Assembly: GCF_001598435.1 (NCBI RefSeq)
Contig: NZ_BCYY01000002.1
Location: 434,001-498,000 of the forward strand
Direction: 5' to 3'
Source of the DNA: Sphingomonas pituitosa NBRC 102491
GTDB taxonomy: Bacteria > Pseudomonadota > Alphaproteobacteria > Sphingomonadales > Sphingomonadaceae
Length of the DNA stretch: 64,000 nucleotides
Shown here in pieces: positions 16,771 to 26,345 of the stretch. How positions within the stretch are numbered: the stretch's first letter is position 1; each line of letters starts with the position of its first letter. Position numbers and translations under genes: made by a program. The notes under the pieces were generated by a model. It was not told the origin of the DNA and searched no databases. It was given only the letters and a program-made list of their open reading frames with translations.

Positions 16771-19623
16771 TCAGTTGAAGCTGTACCGTGCGCCGATCGC
16801 GAAGGTCCGCGGGATCAGCACCGTGCCGAGGTTGAAGCGATCCTTGTCGCCCACGTCGCCGAACCGGTAATATTCCTGCTGCTTGGTGCGCGTCAGGTTC
16901 ACCGCGTCGAAGGTCAGGCCCAGGCGATCGGTGATCCGTGCGGTCAGCTGGAAGTCGAGGCTCGCCTCGGCCCGGCGCCACACGCCGAGCGGGTTGGCAA
17001 ACAGCCGAGCCTCGTTCCGCACCTGCCAGGCATTGCGGTAGACATAGGAAAGCCGCGCGCCGAACGGGCCGTGATCATAGGCGAGCGTCGCGTTGTACGA
17101 GAGGTCGGACACGCCGAAGAAGCTGGACTGCTGCTCGCCCACCTGTTTGCCCGCATTGTCGTAGATCGGCACGTTCTGGCTGGAATCCAGCACCGTCAGG
17201 CTGCCCTGGAAACCAAGGCCGTCGAGGAACGACGGCAGGTAGGTCGGGAAATAGGTGAGCCCCACCTCCAGGCCCTTCAGCACGCCGTTGGAGGCATTGG
17301 CCGGACGGCTGATCACGAAGTTGTTGGTGGCACCCGCGACGATCCCGTTGTTCGGGATGACCTCCAGCTGGCTGACCGGCACGACCAGCCCCTGGATATC
17401 GCGTCGGAAAGCCGTGACGGTAATCGCGCTGTTGCGGGCGAAATACCATTCCAGTGCCGCATCATAATTCTTCGACGTGGTCGGCTGGAGACTGGCGGTA
17501 CCCGCCGATCCGGTGCCGTAGCCGACATTGGTGAGATCGCCGGTCAGCGAGAAGTTGGGATTGATGTCCCCGAAGCTCGGGCGACGCAGCGTCTCGCCAT
17601 AGTTGAAGCGGGCGCGCAGCTTCTGCGTGATCTCGTAGCGCGCGGTGAAGCTGCTCAGGAAGCGGTCCGACCCCGGCGAAGCCCGCGAGACCGCGCCGTT
17701 GTTGAAACGATCCACGAAGGTCGCGTCGGTATCCACCGCGACATAGCGCACGCCGCCCTGCACTTTCAGCGGGCGCCCGAAGATCGACAGCTCCCCATCC
17801 GCCTGGACATAGGCGGCGGTGGTCCGCTCCTGGACGTCGAAAACCCGCGTCATGGTCAGCTGGTCGGAGGTCTTCAGGCCATAGAGCCGGCGGATCTCGT
17901 CGGCATGCGCGTAGTTGTAATAGCCGTTGGCGTTGACCCAGCTGGTCGGCACGTCCCCGCGCCCCTCGAAGAAGTCCGAGTTGGTGAAGGTGGCGCCGGC
18001 CGGCAGGCTGGACAGCGGCCGGTTCAGCGCGCCCGCGTCGGCGGTGCGCACGTCGCTGGAGGCGCGGCGATCGTCGAAACGGAACCCGGCCTTGATCTGG
18101 CGGAGGAATCCCGAATCCCAGCCATAATGGCCGTCGAGCGTCGCGGTGAACGCACTGCCCTTGTCGCGGCTGGCATTGTCGTAGAGCTGGGCGACGTTCC
18201 ACGTGCTCGGGTCCGCCAGCGCCGCATCATTGTCGAAGTGATAGGAGGGGATGCCGCCGCCGGCGTTGAAGTCGGCGGTGATCCGGTTCGCCACGCGGTC
18301 GCTCCGCATCGCGAAGAAGGCGGTTCTGTACTTGCTCGTCTGATAGGCGGCGTCAGCGACGATCCCGCCGCGGCTGCCCAGGTCCCATTTGCCGTTCAGG
18401 GCGTAGACGAAGCTGTCGGTCTGGCTGCGGGTATAGTCGCCGCTGTTGAAGCCATAGACGTTGTTCGCCACGCGCGACTTCACGATGTTGGTGCCGTCGT
18501 ACAGCGTCGGCGCCTGCGGATTGGCCCAGAAGTCGATGAAGCTGAACTGCAGGCTGTTATAGGTCTCGCCGCGGAAGCCCGCGTAGAAAACCTCCGCCGT
18601 ATAGACCGAGCTGCTGTTGGGCGACCACTGGAACGCCGCATTGGCCGAGGGTCGCTCGCGCTTGCCGTAGAGATCGGAACTGAACACCGCATCGCGCGAC
18701 AGCCAATAAGGCGTGGCGATGCCGTTGACCGGCAGGGTCGATCCGGGGGCGGTCGGCAGGCCCGTCTCAGGGCCGACCTTCCAGTCGCCGACTCCCGGTC
18801 CGGAGAGGAACGCGCCGGTCTTGGGGTCGGTCTGCGCCGGGAAGATGCGTTGGAAGCCGGTGAGGCCTGTGCCGGCCGGGGGCGTGAGCGTGGCGAACGG
18901 GACGAACGCGCCGGCGGTGGTCGACATCGTCCGGAACTTGGACCGGGTGTAGCTGCCGTTGACCAGCAGGCCGACGTCGCCGATGCCGGTCTCCCAGCGA
19001 TCGCTGAGCAGCAGCGCCGCGTTCGGATTGATCTTGTCGGCTTCCTGGTCGTAGATCCCGCGCACCAGCGCCGAGACGGCAAAACCCTTGAAGTCGAACG
19101 GGCGCCGGGTCACCACGTCGACCTGGCCGGCGAGTCCGGTCTCGATCTGGTCGGCCGCCCGCGTCTTGAACACGTCCACCCGCTTGACGAGGTTCGCGGA
19201 CACGTCCTGCAGCGTGAAGGCCTGGCTGGCGGCGGTGAAGACGTTGCGGCCGTTGAGCGTGGTGAGCGCATCGGGAAGCCCGCGGATCTGGATGCCGGCA
19301 GCTTCGCCCTGCCCGCGGTCCGTCACCTGGATGCCGGTGACGCGCTGGAGCGCTTCGACCACGTTGTTGTCCGGCAATTTGCCGACATCCTCGGCCACGA
19401 TCGAATCGACGATCTGCGTGGAGTCACGGCGAAGATTGAGCGCGCCGATGATCGAGGCACGTACGCCGGTGACGACGATTTCGTCATTCGCCTGCTCGTC
19501 GGGCCCGGCGCCCTGCTGCTGCGCGTCTCCGCCGGCAGTAGGCGCGACCTGCGCATTGGCTTGCCCGCCGAGCGCGATCGACGCGACCGACACCGAAGCG
19601 AGAAACAGCAATTTAGACACCAT
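16771..19623 (-). CDS. TonB-dependent receptor of the arabinan-type locus
   Basis: 950 residues from the ATG at 19623, which has GGAGG 7 bases upstream; an in-frame Met ten codons earlier lacks one. The signal peptide (MVSKLLFLASVSVASIALGGQANAQ) is followed by NDEIVVTGVRAS. The plug then reads VAEDVGKLPDNNVVEALQRVTGIQV, IQIRGLPDALTTLNGRNVF, and the barrel follows. The C-terminus is RYSFN, so the usual terminal Phe is followed by an Asn, slightly unusual for an outer-membrane barrel. It lies between two GH43 genes on the same strand. Import of arabino-oligosaccharides is therefore the simplest reading, inferred from neighbours only. A hairpin terminator follows the stop codon. Confidence 0.92.
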   Translation of the reverse strand: MVSKLLFLASVSVASIALGGQANAQVAPTAGGDAQQQGAGPDEQANDEIVVTGVRASIIGALNLRRDSTQIVDSIVAEDVGKLPDNNVVEALQRVTGIQVTDRGQGEAAGIQIRGLPDALTTLNGRNVFTAASQAFTLQDVSANLVKRVDVFKTRAADQIETGLAGQVDVVTRRPFDFKGFAVSALVRGIYDQEADKINPNAALLLSDRWETGIGDVGLLVNGSYTRSKFRTMSTTAGAFVPFATLTPPAGTGLTGFQRIFPAQTDPKTGAFLSGPGVGDWKVGPETGLPTAPGSTLPVNGIATPYWLSRDAVFSSDLYGKRERPSANAAFQWSPNSSSVYTAEVFYAGFRGETYNSLQFSFIDFWANPQAPTLYDGTNIVKSRVANNVYGFNSGDYTRSQTDSFVYALNGKWDLGSRGGIVADAAYQTSKYRTAFFAMRSDRVANRITADFNAGGGIPSYHFDNDAALADPSTWNVAQLYDNASRDKGSAFTATLDGHYGWDSGFLRQIKAGFRFDDRRASSDVRTADAGALNRPLSSLPAGATFTNSDFFEGRGDVPTSWVNANGYYNYAHADEIRRLYGLKTSDQLTMTRVFDVQERTTAAYVQADGELSIFGRPLKVQGGVRYVAVDTDATFVDRFNNGAVSRASPGSDRFLSSFTARYEITQKLRARFNYGETLRRPSFGDINPNFSLTGDLTNVGYGTGSAGTASLQPTTSKNYDAALEWYFARNSAITVTAFRRDIQGLVVPVSQLEVIPNNGIVAGATNNFVISRPANASNGVLKGLEVGLTYFPTYLPSFLDGLGFQGSLTVLDSSQNVPIYDNAGKQVGEQQSSFFGVSDLSYNATLAYDHGPFGARLSYVYRNAWQVRNEARLFANPLGVWRRAEASLDFQLTARITDRLGLTFDAVNLTRTKQQEYYRFGDVGDKDRFNLGTVLIPRTFAIGARYSFN

Positions 19624-19900
19624 CTGGTATCCTCCCCACGACAAAAGGTTCACGAGACGGCGCTATCATTGCGCTCATTACTCTGACTTTTAACTATCAC
19701 GAAAACGCCGGACTGCAAGCCAGCCGCCGCGCGCTGCCGCTATCGTTGGTAGAATTTCTCGGAGCGTTGCAAATCTGGCACAAGCTCCGCCGCCGCCTTT
19801 GATTCGCACAAATGCAAACGGAGGCGGCCAGACTCCGCCGCCATTTCTCTGCGGTATCGATATACCTCGGGAGCGGTGCCCGATCCCGGGGATGCTCGGC

Positions 19901-20932
19901 TCAGAGCTTGCGGAGCGGTCCGTTCGCCACCGGCGCGCCGAACACCGGCGTTCCGTCCGCCGCGTAGCGGAAATATTGCATGCGCGTATGCCGATTGGGA
20001 TCGAACAGGGGATCCCCCTTGATCTCGGCGTAGTCCCGCGCGTGATAGACCAGCACGTCCCGCCCATGCTCGTCGACGGTGAAGCTGTTGTGGCCGGGGC
20101 CGAAAATCTTGTGCTCGGCCGAAGTCTTGAACACCGGCTCCGGCGACTTCGTCCAGGTGGCGGCGTCCATGATGTCCGCATCGGCGCGGGCGGTAAGCAT
20201 GCCCATGCAGTAGCGGGCATCGGTCGCGCTCGCCGAATAGGTCATGAACAGCTTGCCGTTGCGGGCAAGCACCGCAGGCGCCTCGTTGACCTTGAAGCCC
20301 TGGATCTCCCAGTCGAGCGTCGGCACCGACAGGCGCACGGGCTTCGCCGCGAGCGTCAACGCCGTCGCGAGCGGTGCGAGATACAGGTTCGAGTTGGTCT
20401 CGATCCCCTCTTCCCGCTGCGCCCAGGCGAGGTAACGCCGGCCCTTGTGGACGAAGCTGGTGGAATCAAGGTTGAAGCTGTCCCATGGCGTCTGGAGCTG
20501 GCCGAGCACCGCCCAGGAGCCGGTCATCGGATCGGGGCCGTCGCACACCACCGCATAGGTGCGGATGCGGAACACGTCCTCGCCGCCGCCGCTGGGGCCC
20601 GCGGCGAAGTACATCACCCATTTTCCGTCGATCAGATGCATTTCCGGAGCCCAGAGGAAGCCGGACATAGGCCCGCTCGCCAGATGCCGCCACAGCACCC
20701 GCTCTTTCGCCGTTGCCAGGCCGGCCAGCGTTCTGGAGCGGCGCAGGACCAGCCGGTCGTATTCGGGCACCGAGCCGGTCATGTAGTACCAGCCGTCCGT
20801 GTGGCGGAACACCTGCGCATCGGCGCGCTGCCGAACCACCGGATTCACGATCGCGGGGGACGGTGTCCGCGCCAGGGCAGGTGCCGCCGAAGCAGCTGCG
20901 GCACCGGCCAGAAAGAAGCGTCTAGTAAGCAT
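19901..20932 (-). CDS. GH43 glycosidase with Tat-like signal
   Basis: 343 residues from the ATG at 20932 (GGAGG 5 bases upstream). The N-terminus MLTRRFFLAGAAAASAAPALA looks like a Tat-type signal. The catalytic residues of a GH43 propeller can be placed: Asp38 in RADAQVF (base), Asp156 in NLDSTSF, and Glu217 in KVNEAPAVL (acid). FLWAPEMHLIDGKWVMYFAA and the closing HNSFTVDEHGRDVLVYHARDY are typical of GH43 arabinofuranosidase or xylosidase-type enzymes. It would remove arabinofuranose or xylose residues in the periplasm. It stands 277 bp upstream of the neighbouring TBDR and 289 bp downstream of another TBDR gene, both on its strand. The exact specificity is not readable from sequence. Confidence 0.85.
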   Translation of the reverse strand: MLTRRFFLAGAAAASAAPALARTPSPAIVNPVVRQRADAQVFRHTDGWYYMTGSVPEYDRLVLRRSRTLAGLATAKERVLWRHLASGPMSGFLWAPEMHLIDGKWVMYFAAGPSGGGEDVFRIRTYAVVCDGPDPMTGSWAVLGQLQTPWDSFNLDSTSFVHKGRRYLAWAQREEGIETNSNLYLAPLATALTLAAKPVRLSVPTLDWEIQGFKVNEAPAVLARNGKLFMTYSASATDARYCMGMLTARADADIMDAATWTKSPEPVFKTSAEHKIFGPGHNSFTVDEHGRDVLVYHARDYAEIKGDPLFDPNRHTRMQYFRYAADGTPVFGAPVANGPLRKL

Positions 20933-21159
20933 CAGGTCCTCCGCCTTGGCTTCGCCGCCCGCGAGCCGGCAGAGCATGAAGGCGGCCGCAAAACGTGCCG
21001 ATACCCTCACATCCTCCCGTTCCAGGCGGCTGTTTTCGGCGTTTTAGTCTGACATATTTCTGCGGCCGTCAACTCCCGCCAGACAGCACCGCGCCGGCAT
21101 GCAGCGGCAGTCCGGCCGAAGTGCGGCTGCGTGCGGGAGCCCTACCCTTCGGCCCGCCG

Positions 21160-21197
21160 AAAGAAAGAGGGCCCCGGCGAGGATCGCCGAGGCCCTT
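21160..21197 (-). terminator. Intrinsic terminator of the TBDR gene at 21222
   Basis: Reading the minus strand, AGGGCC and GGCCCT arms with an inner GGCG/CGCC stem form a hairpin, followed by TCTTTCTTTC. It begins about 25 bases after the TBDR stop and separates it from the GH43 gene downstream. Confidence 0.8.
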
Positions 21198-21221
21198 CCG
21201 CATCCGCTGGGATGGCTCCCG

Positions 21222-24200
21222 TCAGAAGTTGCCGCGAAGGATGAAGGAGAAGCGGCGATCGTTCATGAAGTAGGACCGCGGCGCCAGATCGTTCGGATTC
21301 CCCGTATAGGCCTGGGTCGTCTTGGTGACCGTATTCGTGAGGTTCACGCCCTGCACGCCCAGCTTGACGGCCTTGCTCAGGTTCACGAACAGCGATGCAT
21401 CGAGCGTCCCCACCGGCTCGTTGAAGATTGAGAAATAGGGGAAGATCACGTCCGATGCGGTGAGCAGGAAGCGCGAGCGCCAGTTGTAGGCTGCGCGCAC
21501 CGATATCCCGTTGCGTTCGTAGAAGATCGCCGCGTTGACGTTATGCTTCGAAAGCTGCTCGAGCGGAAGACTACCCGAAGGCGCCACGGTGGACACGTTC
21601 GAGGGCGATCCACCGTTCAGGAAGCTGTTCGGCAGGCCCGAGCTGTCGATGAAGGTATAGTTGGCCGAAATGCCGAGGCCCTTCAGGGGGCCGGGCAGGA
21701 ACTCGTAGCTCTGCTGATAGGCCAGCTCGAACCCCTTGATCTTGCCGGTACCCTGGTAGTTGGCAGGTCCGCGAACGAACACATCCTTGGTGACGCCGTT
21801 GCTGGTAAGCGACCGGTTGGTGACCTGCTGGTAGAAGAAGCCGTCGATCGCCTTGTAGAAGCCGTTCAGCGTGAGCGAGCCGACGCTGGCGAAATACCAT
21901 TCGAGGCTCGCATCGAACTGCCACGCCGTTGCCGGCTTCAGGTAGGGATTGCCGGTCGTCGCCGTGAGTTCGCCGCTCGTGCCCAGGCCGATGCTGAGGA
22001 AGTTGCGGATATTGGCATTGTCCGGACGCGTCAGCACCTTGGACCCTGCCAGGCGCAGCAACAGGGTGTCCGACAAGCCGAACTTCAGGTTCATGCTGGG
22101 CAGGAAGTAGCTGTAGCTGTTCCTGGCAGCGTTGTAGACGTCGAAACCATTGCCGGCGAACTGCTGCAGTTGTGCATAGCCCGTCGGCCCGAGGGTGCAG
22201 GCACCGCCCTGCGCCTGCGGCAGCGTTCCCGGCGGCGCACCCGGCGGCACCGTCGGGGCGCAGCGTTCCGCATAGGGCCGCGCGATGCTCAGTTCGGCCT
22301 GGCTCGGAACACCGATCCGGCCTTCAGAGCGGATATTGCTGCGTACCCAGCGCAGACCGACATTGCCCGAAAAGCGCACCCGTCCGAACAGCGTGTCCGA
22401 GCCGAAGCTCGCCATCCCATAGGCAGCACTGTCCAGCTGGCTGACCGGCTGGATTTCGGACGGCAGATAAGGCGTGCCCGCGATCGCCCGCGCGCGGCCG
22501 GATGCCGGCACCCAGGTCGGCGCGGCACCCAGACCGGTGGCAATGGCCTGGATCGACTTGAAGTCCTTCACCGCACCCGCATAGTCGCGGATCATGTCCC
22601 CGGCATAATAATAGGCACCGGGAGGGGCATTGGTCTGGCCGCGGAAGAAATCGGGGAAGTTGTAGCGGGTCATCAGGGCCGCCGGCGTGTCGGCGAAGTT
22701 GACCGGGCGGTCTCCCGACCAGGTTTCGCTCAGCATGCCCCAGTTGTAGGTGGAATAGCGCACCGTCTGGTCCCGATCCTGATACCGCGCGCCGAACTTC
22801 ACGCGCCGCAGGAAGGAGTCCTCGTCGAACTTGTATTCCAGGTCGCCCTGGAACGCATATTGCGTGCCGGTGCTGTCTTCCAGATGGTCCATCGCCGCGC
22901 GCCAGAACTGGAAGCGGGGATCAGTGAAATATTGCGCGTCCGTGGCACTGGCGAGCGCCGCATTCGGCGTAGACCATGTGTAGCCGAGATATTGGGGCTT
23001 GTGCGGCGTCACCACCGGCAGCTTGCCGGAGATGTCGAGCTCCTGGTCAGCAAAGCTGGAGCCGAACACCGAGATGTCGAGCTGCTCGCGGTGCGACTTC
23101 GCCACCTGGCCGTCGAGCGTCACGGTCAGGCGATCGGTGAGCTCGGTCCGCAACCGAAGGCTCCAGTCCTGGTTCAGCGTCTCCTCGCGCGACTGGCGAC
23201 GCGCGAGCGACTGCTGCAGGCCGCCGATCGGCACATAATAATTCGGCTGGTTGGGATTGCCGCGCCAGCCGTTGCTCGTGTTGACGATATAGCCCGACTG
23301 GAACAGACCGTTGCTATCGTAGGTGAAGTCCTGGAACTGGCCAACCGGGCACTGCGCGCGCGACGTCGCCGAACCGGCGCTGCCGTCGGCGGGGATCGTC
23401 AGCGGACCGTCCGAATTCTGCAGGCAGCCCTTCGGATAGGTGGTGTACTCGGCAAGGTCGGGGGCGGTCTCGAAGGTATATTCGCTCCACTCCTGCGTGG
23501 TGTGCGAGCGCACATACTCGGCGGTAATCATCGTCCGGTGGTCGGTGGACTCGAACTGCGCGGAGAGCGACATGCCGTCGCGCTTGCGATCGAACTCCTG
23601 GGTGCGGAACTGGCCGCCGGCCGGCGCCACCCGCGACGCGGCATAGTCGGCGAAGCCGTCGGCACCCGCGGTGCCGTTGTTGCCGCAGGTGTAGGCGGCC
23701 GCCGGCAGGGTGCGGCTGTCGGTGGAAGAGGGCAGCGGGTTACGGCAGACCAGCGTGCCGTTGGTGTTGGCGGCGTTGACGAGCGTATTGTCGCGGGTCT
23801 GGTAGTTCGCGACCTGAATACCGTCCGAGCGGCTCTTGATCCGCGAATAGGCGCCGCTGGCCAACAGGCCGAACCGGCCGATGCCCGTGTCCCAAGTGTT
23901 CGAGATCAGCCCCGAAATGGTGGGCGTCCACTTCTTGCGCATGTCGCCATAGTTCGCCTCGAGGCTGATGGCGCCGTGCAGGCCCGTGCGGTCAAAGGGC
24001 TTGCGGGTGTTGAGGTTTACCGTCCCGGCGAGGCCGCCTTCGATCATGTCGGCGGTGGTGTTCTTGGCGACGATTACCGAACCAAGCAGTTCGGAGGGCA
24101 CATCGGCAAAGTTCAGCGCCTGTCCGCCCACACCGGCGGCGAAGGCGGTACGACCGTTGAACTCCGACCGTACGAAGGTCAGGCCGCGCACCGCGACGCC

Positions 24201-24596
24201 TGAACCTTCGACAGAGAAATGGTCTGGGTCGTTCGACCCGGCGAACCGGTTGATCGAAACGCCGGGCACCCGCTGCAGCGCTTCGGTAACCGAGCGATCC
24301 GGCAGCGAGCCGATATCCTGCGAGGTGATCGCATCGACAACCGTATCGGAATTGCGCTTGATCGACTGGGCCGTCGCGAGACTGGCGCGGATGCCGGTGA
24401 CGACGATCTGGTCGCTCTGTTCCTGGGTCACTTGCGCGCCGCCGGCGGCCGCCTGTGAATCGCCCGGCTCCGTCTGTGCATGCGCGGAACCCACCATCCC
24501 CGCGACGCACAGCGCCGTCACGGATGCACCGCGCAGGAAAGACCCGAATCTATGAATGTTGCGCAGGCGCGCATGCGACGACGACGACCGCATCAT
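21222..24596 (-). CDS. Large TonB-dependent receptor divergent from the halogenase operon
   Basis: 1124 residues. Two adjacent ATGs (24596, 24593) follow a GGGAGGAGGGG ribosome site. A basic N-terminus precedes the signal hydrophobic stretch (ASVTALCVAGMVGSAHAQ). Then come SDQIVVTGIRASLATAQSIKR, the plug SQDIGSLPDRSVTEALQRVPGVSINRF, VAVRGLTFVRSEFNGRTAF, and a long barrel ending ILRGNF. Its extended loops and size fit the TonB-Xanth-Caul glycan receptors. It shares a 235-bp divergent promoter region with the halogenase/cupin operon. That region holds a LacI-like site (24680-24691) resembling one at another TBDR/halogenase locus. Its own intrinsic terminator follows. The ligand is unknown. Confidence 0.92.
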   Translation of the reverse strand: MMRSSSSHARLRNIHRFGSFLRGASVTALCVAGMVGSAHAQTEPGDSQAAAGGAQVTQEQSDQIVVTGIRASLATAQSIKRNSDTVVDAITSQDIGSLPDRSVTEALQRVPGVSINRFAGSNDPDHFSVEGSGVAVRGLTFVRSEFNGRTAFAAGVGGQALNFADVPSELLGSVIVAKNTTADMIEGGLAGTVNLNTRKPFDRTGLHGAISLEANYGDMRKKWTPTISGLISNTWDTGIGRFGLLASGAYSRIKSRSDGIQVANYQTRDNTLVNAANTNGTLVCRNPLPSSTDSRTLPAAAYTCGNNGTAGADGFADYAASRVAPAGGQFRTQEFDRKRDGMSLSAQFESTDHRTMITAEYVRSHTTQEWSEYTFETAPDLAEYTTYPKGCLQNSDGPLTIPADGSAGSATSRAQCPVGQFQDFTYDSNGLFQSGYIVNTSNGWRGNPNQPNYYVPIGGLQQSLARRQSREETLNQDWSLRLRTELTDRLTVTLDGQVAKSHREQLDISVFGSSFADQELDISGKLPVVTPHKPQYLGYTWSTPNAALASATDAQYFTDPRFQFWRAAMDHLEDSTGTQYAFQGDLEYKFDEDSFLRRVKFGARYQDRDQTVRYSTYNWGMLSETWSGDRPVNFADTPAALMTRYNFPDFFRGQTNAPPGAYYYAGDMIRDYAGAVKDFKSIQAIATGLGAAPTWVPASGRARAIAGTPYLPSEIQPVSQLDSAAYGMASFGSDTLFGRVRFSGNVGLRWVRSNIRSEGRIGVPSQAELSIARPYAERCAPTVPPGAPPGTLPQAQGGACTLGPTGYAQLQQFAGNGFDVYNAARNSYSYFLPSMNLKFGLSDTLLLRLAGSKVLTRPDNANIRNFLSIGLGTSGELTATTGNPYLKPATAWQFDASLEWYFASVGSLTLNGFYKAIDGFFYQQVTNRSLTSNGVTKDVFVRGPANYQGTGKIKGFELAYQQSYEFLPGPLKGLGISANYTFIDSSGLPNSFLNGGSPSNVSTVAPSGSLPLEQLSKHNVNAAIFYERNGISVRAAYNWRSRFLLTASDVIFPYFSIFNEPVGTLDASLFVNLSKAVKLGVQGVNLTNTVTKTTQAYTGNPNDLAPRSYFMNDRRFSFILRGNF

Positions 24597-24679
24597 CCCC
24601 TCCTCCCGTTATTTTTGTGACTCGTTGGCCACGACAAGGTTGTCAGCGTTTTACATCAGATCACGACACATTTGGCAAT

Positions 24680-24691
24680 GCGACCGCTAAC
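24680..24691. promoter_or_regulatory. Degenerate LacI-type operator
   Basis: GCGACCGCTAAC (minus strand GTTAGCGGTCGC) matches 10 of 12 positions of the perfect GTTAnCGnTAAC site at 57281-57292. It lies 84 bases upstream of the minus-strand TBDR and 140 bases upstream of the plus-strand halogenase operon. Confidence 0.45.
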
Positions 24692-24775
24692 AATTTTCTC
24701 TAACGTTTCCGTCGACTGTCACCTCCCTGCAACAATCGCAGATGCAGATTTTGGCGAACTGCGCGCAGGATGGGT

Positions 24776-24804
24776 TTGACAGACTGCCTGAAAATGCTGG
24801 TAAT
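24776..24804 (+). promoter_or_regulatory. Sigma-70-like promoter of the halogenase/cupin operon
   Basis: A perfect -35 TTGACA (24776-24781), a 17-base spacer and a -10-like GGTAAT (24799-24804) lie directly before the ribosome site GGAGAGG and the ATG at 24831. The predicted leader is only about 20 bases. Confidence 0.6.
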
Positions 24805-24830
24805 CCGGCACATCTGGAGAGGATGAAGCG

Positions 24831-26345
24831 ATGGCCGGGCAGCCGAGTCTACGCGTGATAATCGTGGGAGGGGGAACGTCGGGCTGGATGACGGCTGCCG
24901 CGCTCGCCCGTTTGTTGCCGAAACGTTGCCGGTTGCATGTCGTCGAGTCAGAGGCGATCGGCGTGATCGGCGTGGGCGAGGCGACCCTGCCCCACATTCG
25001 CGGGTTTATCGAGAAACTGGGGATCCGCGAGGCGGATTTCATGGCTTGGACCCGCGGCACGTTCAAGCTGGGCATCGAGTTTCGCGACTGGGGCAATCTG
25101 GGCGACAGCTATATTCACCCCTTCGGCACCTTCGGGCGCGGCAAGGGCGATGTCGACTTTCACCATTACTGGACGCGGCTGCGCAGCGCCGGGATCGATA
25201 TCCCGCCCCTCGAGCAGTTCTCCTATGGCTGCATGCTGGCACGCGCCAACCGCTTCGACCTGCCGGCGAGTGATCCGGCGCAGCTCGCCTCCACCTATGG
25301 GTATGCCTATCAGTTCGATGCCCTGCTGTTCGCCCCCTATCTCCGCAGCATCGCGGAGGGGCTCGGCACCCACCGTACCGAAGGCAAGGTGGTCGAGGTG
25401 CTGCGAGACGCATTGCGCGGCGACATCACCGCGATCCGGCTGGAGGATGGGCAAATCCTCGAAGGCGATCTGTTCGTCGATTGCTCGGGATTCCGATCGC
25501 TGCTGCTGGGAGAAGGGCTGGAAGAGCCCTTCGAGGACTGGAACCACTGGCTGCCCGCCGATCGCGCGGTGGCGATGCCGTGTCGGACCGAAACCGCCGT
25601 GACGCCCTATACAAGCGCGGTCGCGATGCCGGCAGGCTGGCGGTGGCGGATCCCGCTGCAGCACCGCACCGGCAACGGCTATGTCTATGCCAGCGCGTTC
25701 ACCTCGGACGACGGCGCCGCCCAGGCGCTGACCCGCGCGGTCGAAGGCGCGCCGCTCGCCGATCCCCGCCTTTTGCGGTTCCGTGCAGGGCGGCGGCGGC
25801 GCAGCTGGGTCCGGAACTGCGTCGCCATCGGCCTGGCAAGCGGCTTTCTGGAGCCGCTGGAATCGACGAGCATTTACCTCGTCCAGCAGGCGATCACGGC
25901 GCTGGTCGAGCTCTTCCCGGATTCCGCCGAGGCCACCGTCGAACGCGACGAGTTCAACCGGCTGATCGATCTGGAATATGATCGGATCCGCGATTTCCTG
26001 ATCCTGCACTATCACGCGACCCGGCGTTCGGACTCCGAGTTCTGGAACTACGTCCGCACCATGGCCGTGCCGGACAGCCTTGCCGAGAAGATCGAGCTGT
26101 TCCGGCGCGCCGGGCGCGTCGTGAAGTACCGCGAAGGCGTGTTCCTCGACGCCAGCTGGATCGCGGTCTATGTCGGGCAGGGCATCGTGCCGGAAGGCCA
26201 TGATCCGCGCGCCGGCGGCCCCGACACGGCAACGCTGCTGCAGGCGATGAAAGCGCTGCACGGCGAGATCGCCGCCACCGTAGCGCGCGTGCCGGAGCAT
26301 CTCCGCTATATCGACGGCTATTGCGCGATGGCGGCGGCGGCATGA
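24831..26345 (+). CDS. Flavin-dependent tryptophan-halogenase family protein, first of four in tandem
   Basis: 504 residues; GGAGAGG lies 8 bases before the ATG. FAD-binding GGGTSGWM (13-20), VIGVGEATLP (45-54), predicted catalytic Lys79 in TFKLGIEFRDW, DLFVDCSGFRSLLL, WRWRIPLQHR (the WxWxIP signature, 270-275) and GFLEPLESTSI are all present. It should therefore be a competent FADH2-dependent halogenase. It opens an operon of five genes, and its stop overlaps the next start as ATGA. The operon has its own good promoter and diverges from a TBDR gene. No flavin reductase gene, needed to supply FADH2, is nearby, so a general cellular reductase would have to serve. The substrate is unknown. Confidence 0.93.
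   Translation: MAGQPSLRVIIVGGGTSGWMTAAALARLLPKRCRLHVVESEAIGVIGVGEATLPHIRGFIEKLGIREADFMAWTRGTFKLGIEFRDWGNLGDSYIHPFGTFGRGKGDVDFHHYWTRLRSAGIDIPPLEQFSYGCMLARANRFDLPASDPAQLASTYGYAYQFDALLFAPYLRSIAEGLGTHRTEGKVVEVLRDALRGDITAIRLEDGQILEGDLFVDCSGFRSLLLGEGLEEPFEDWNHWLPADRAVAMPCRTETAVTPYTSAVAMPAGWRWRIPLQHRTGNGYVYASAFTSDDGAAQALTRAVEGAPLADPRLLRFRAGRRRRSWVRNCVAIGLASGFLEPLESTSIYLVQQAITALVELFPDSAEATVERDEFNRLIDLEYDRIRDFLILHYHATRRSDSEFWNYVRTMAVPDSLAEKIELFRRAGRVVKYREGVFLDASWIAVYVGQGIVPEGHDPRAGGPDTATLLQAMKALHGEIAATVARVPEHLRYIDGYCAMAAAA

Noticed and set aside
19853..19866. GGTATCGATATACC palindrome as a fifth regulon site
   Set aside because: The centre is CGAT rather than GTATAC. It lies just past the stop of the GH43 gene and 230 bases from the TBDR start, so position and sequence both fit poorly.
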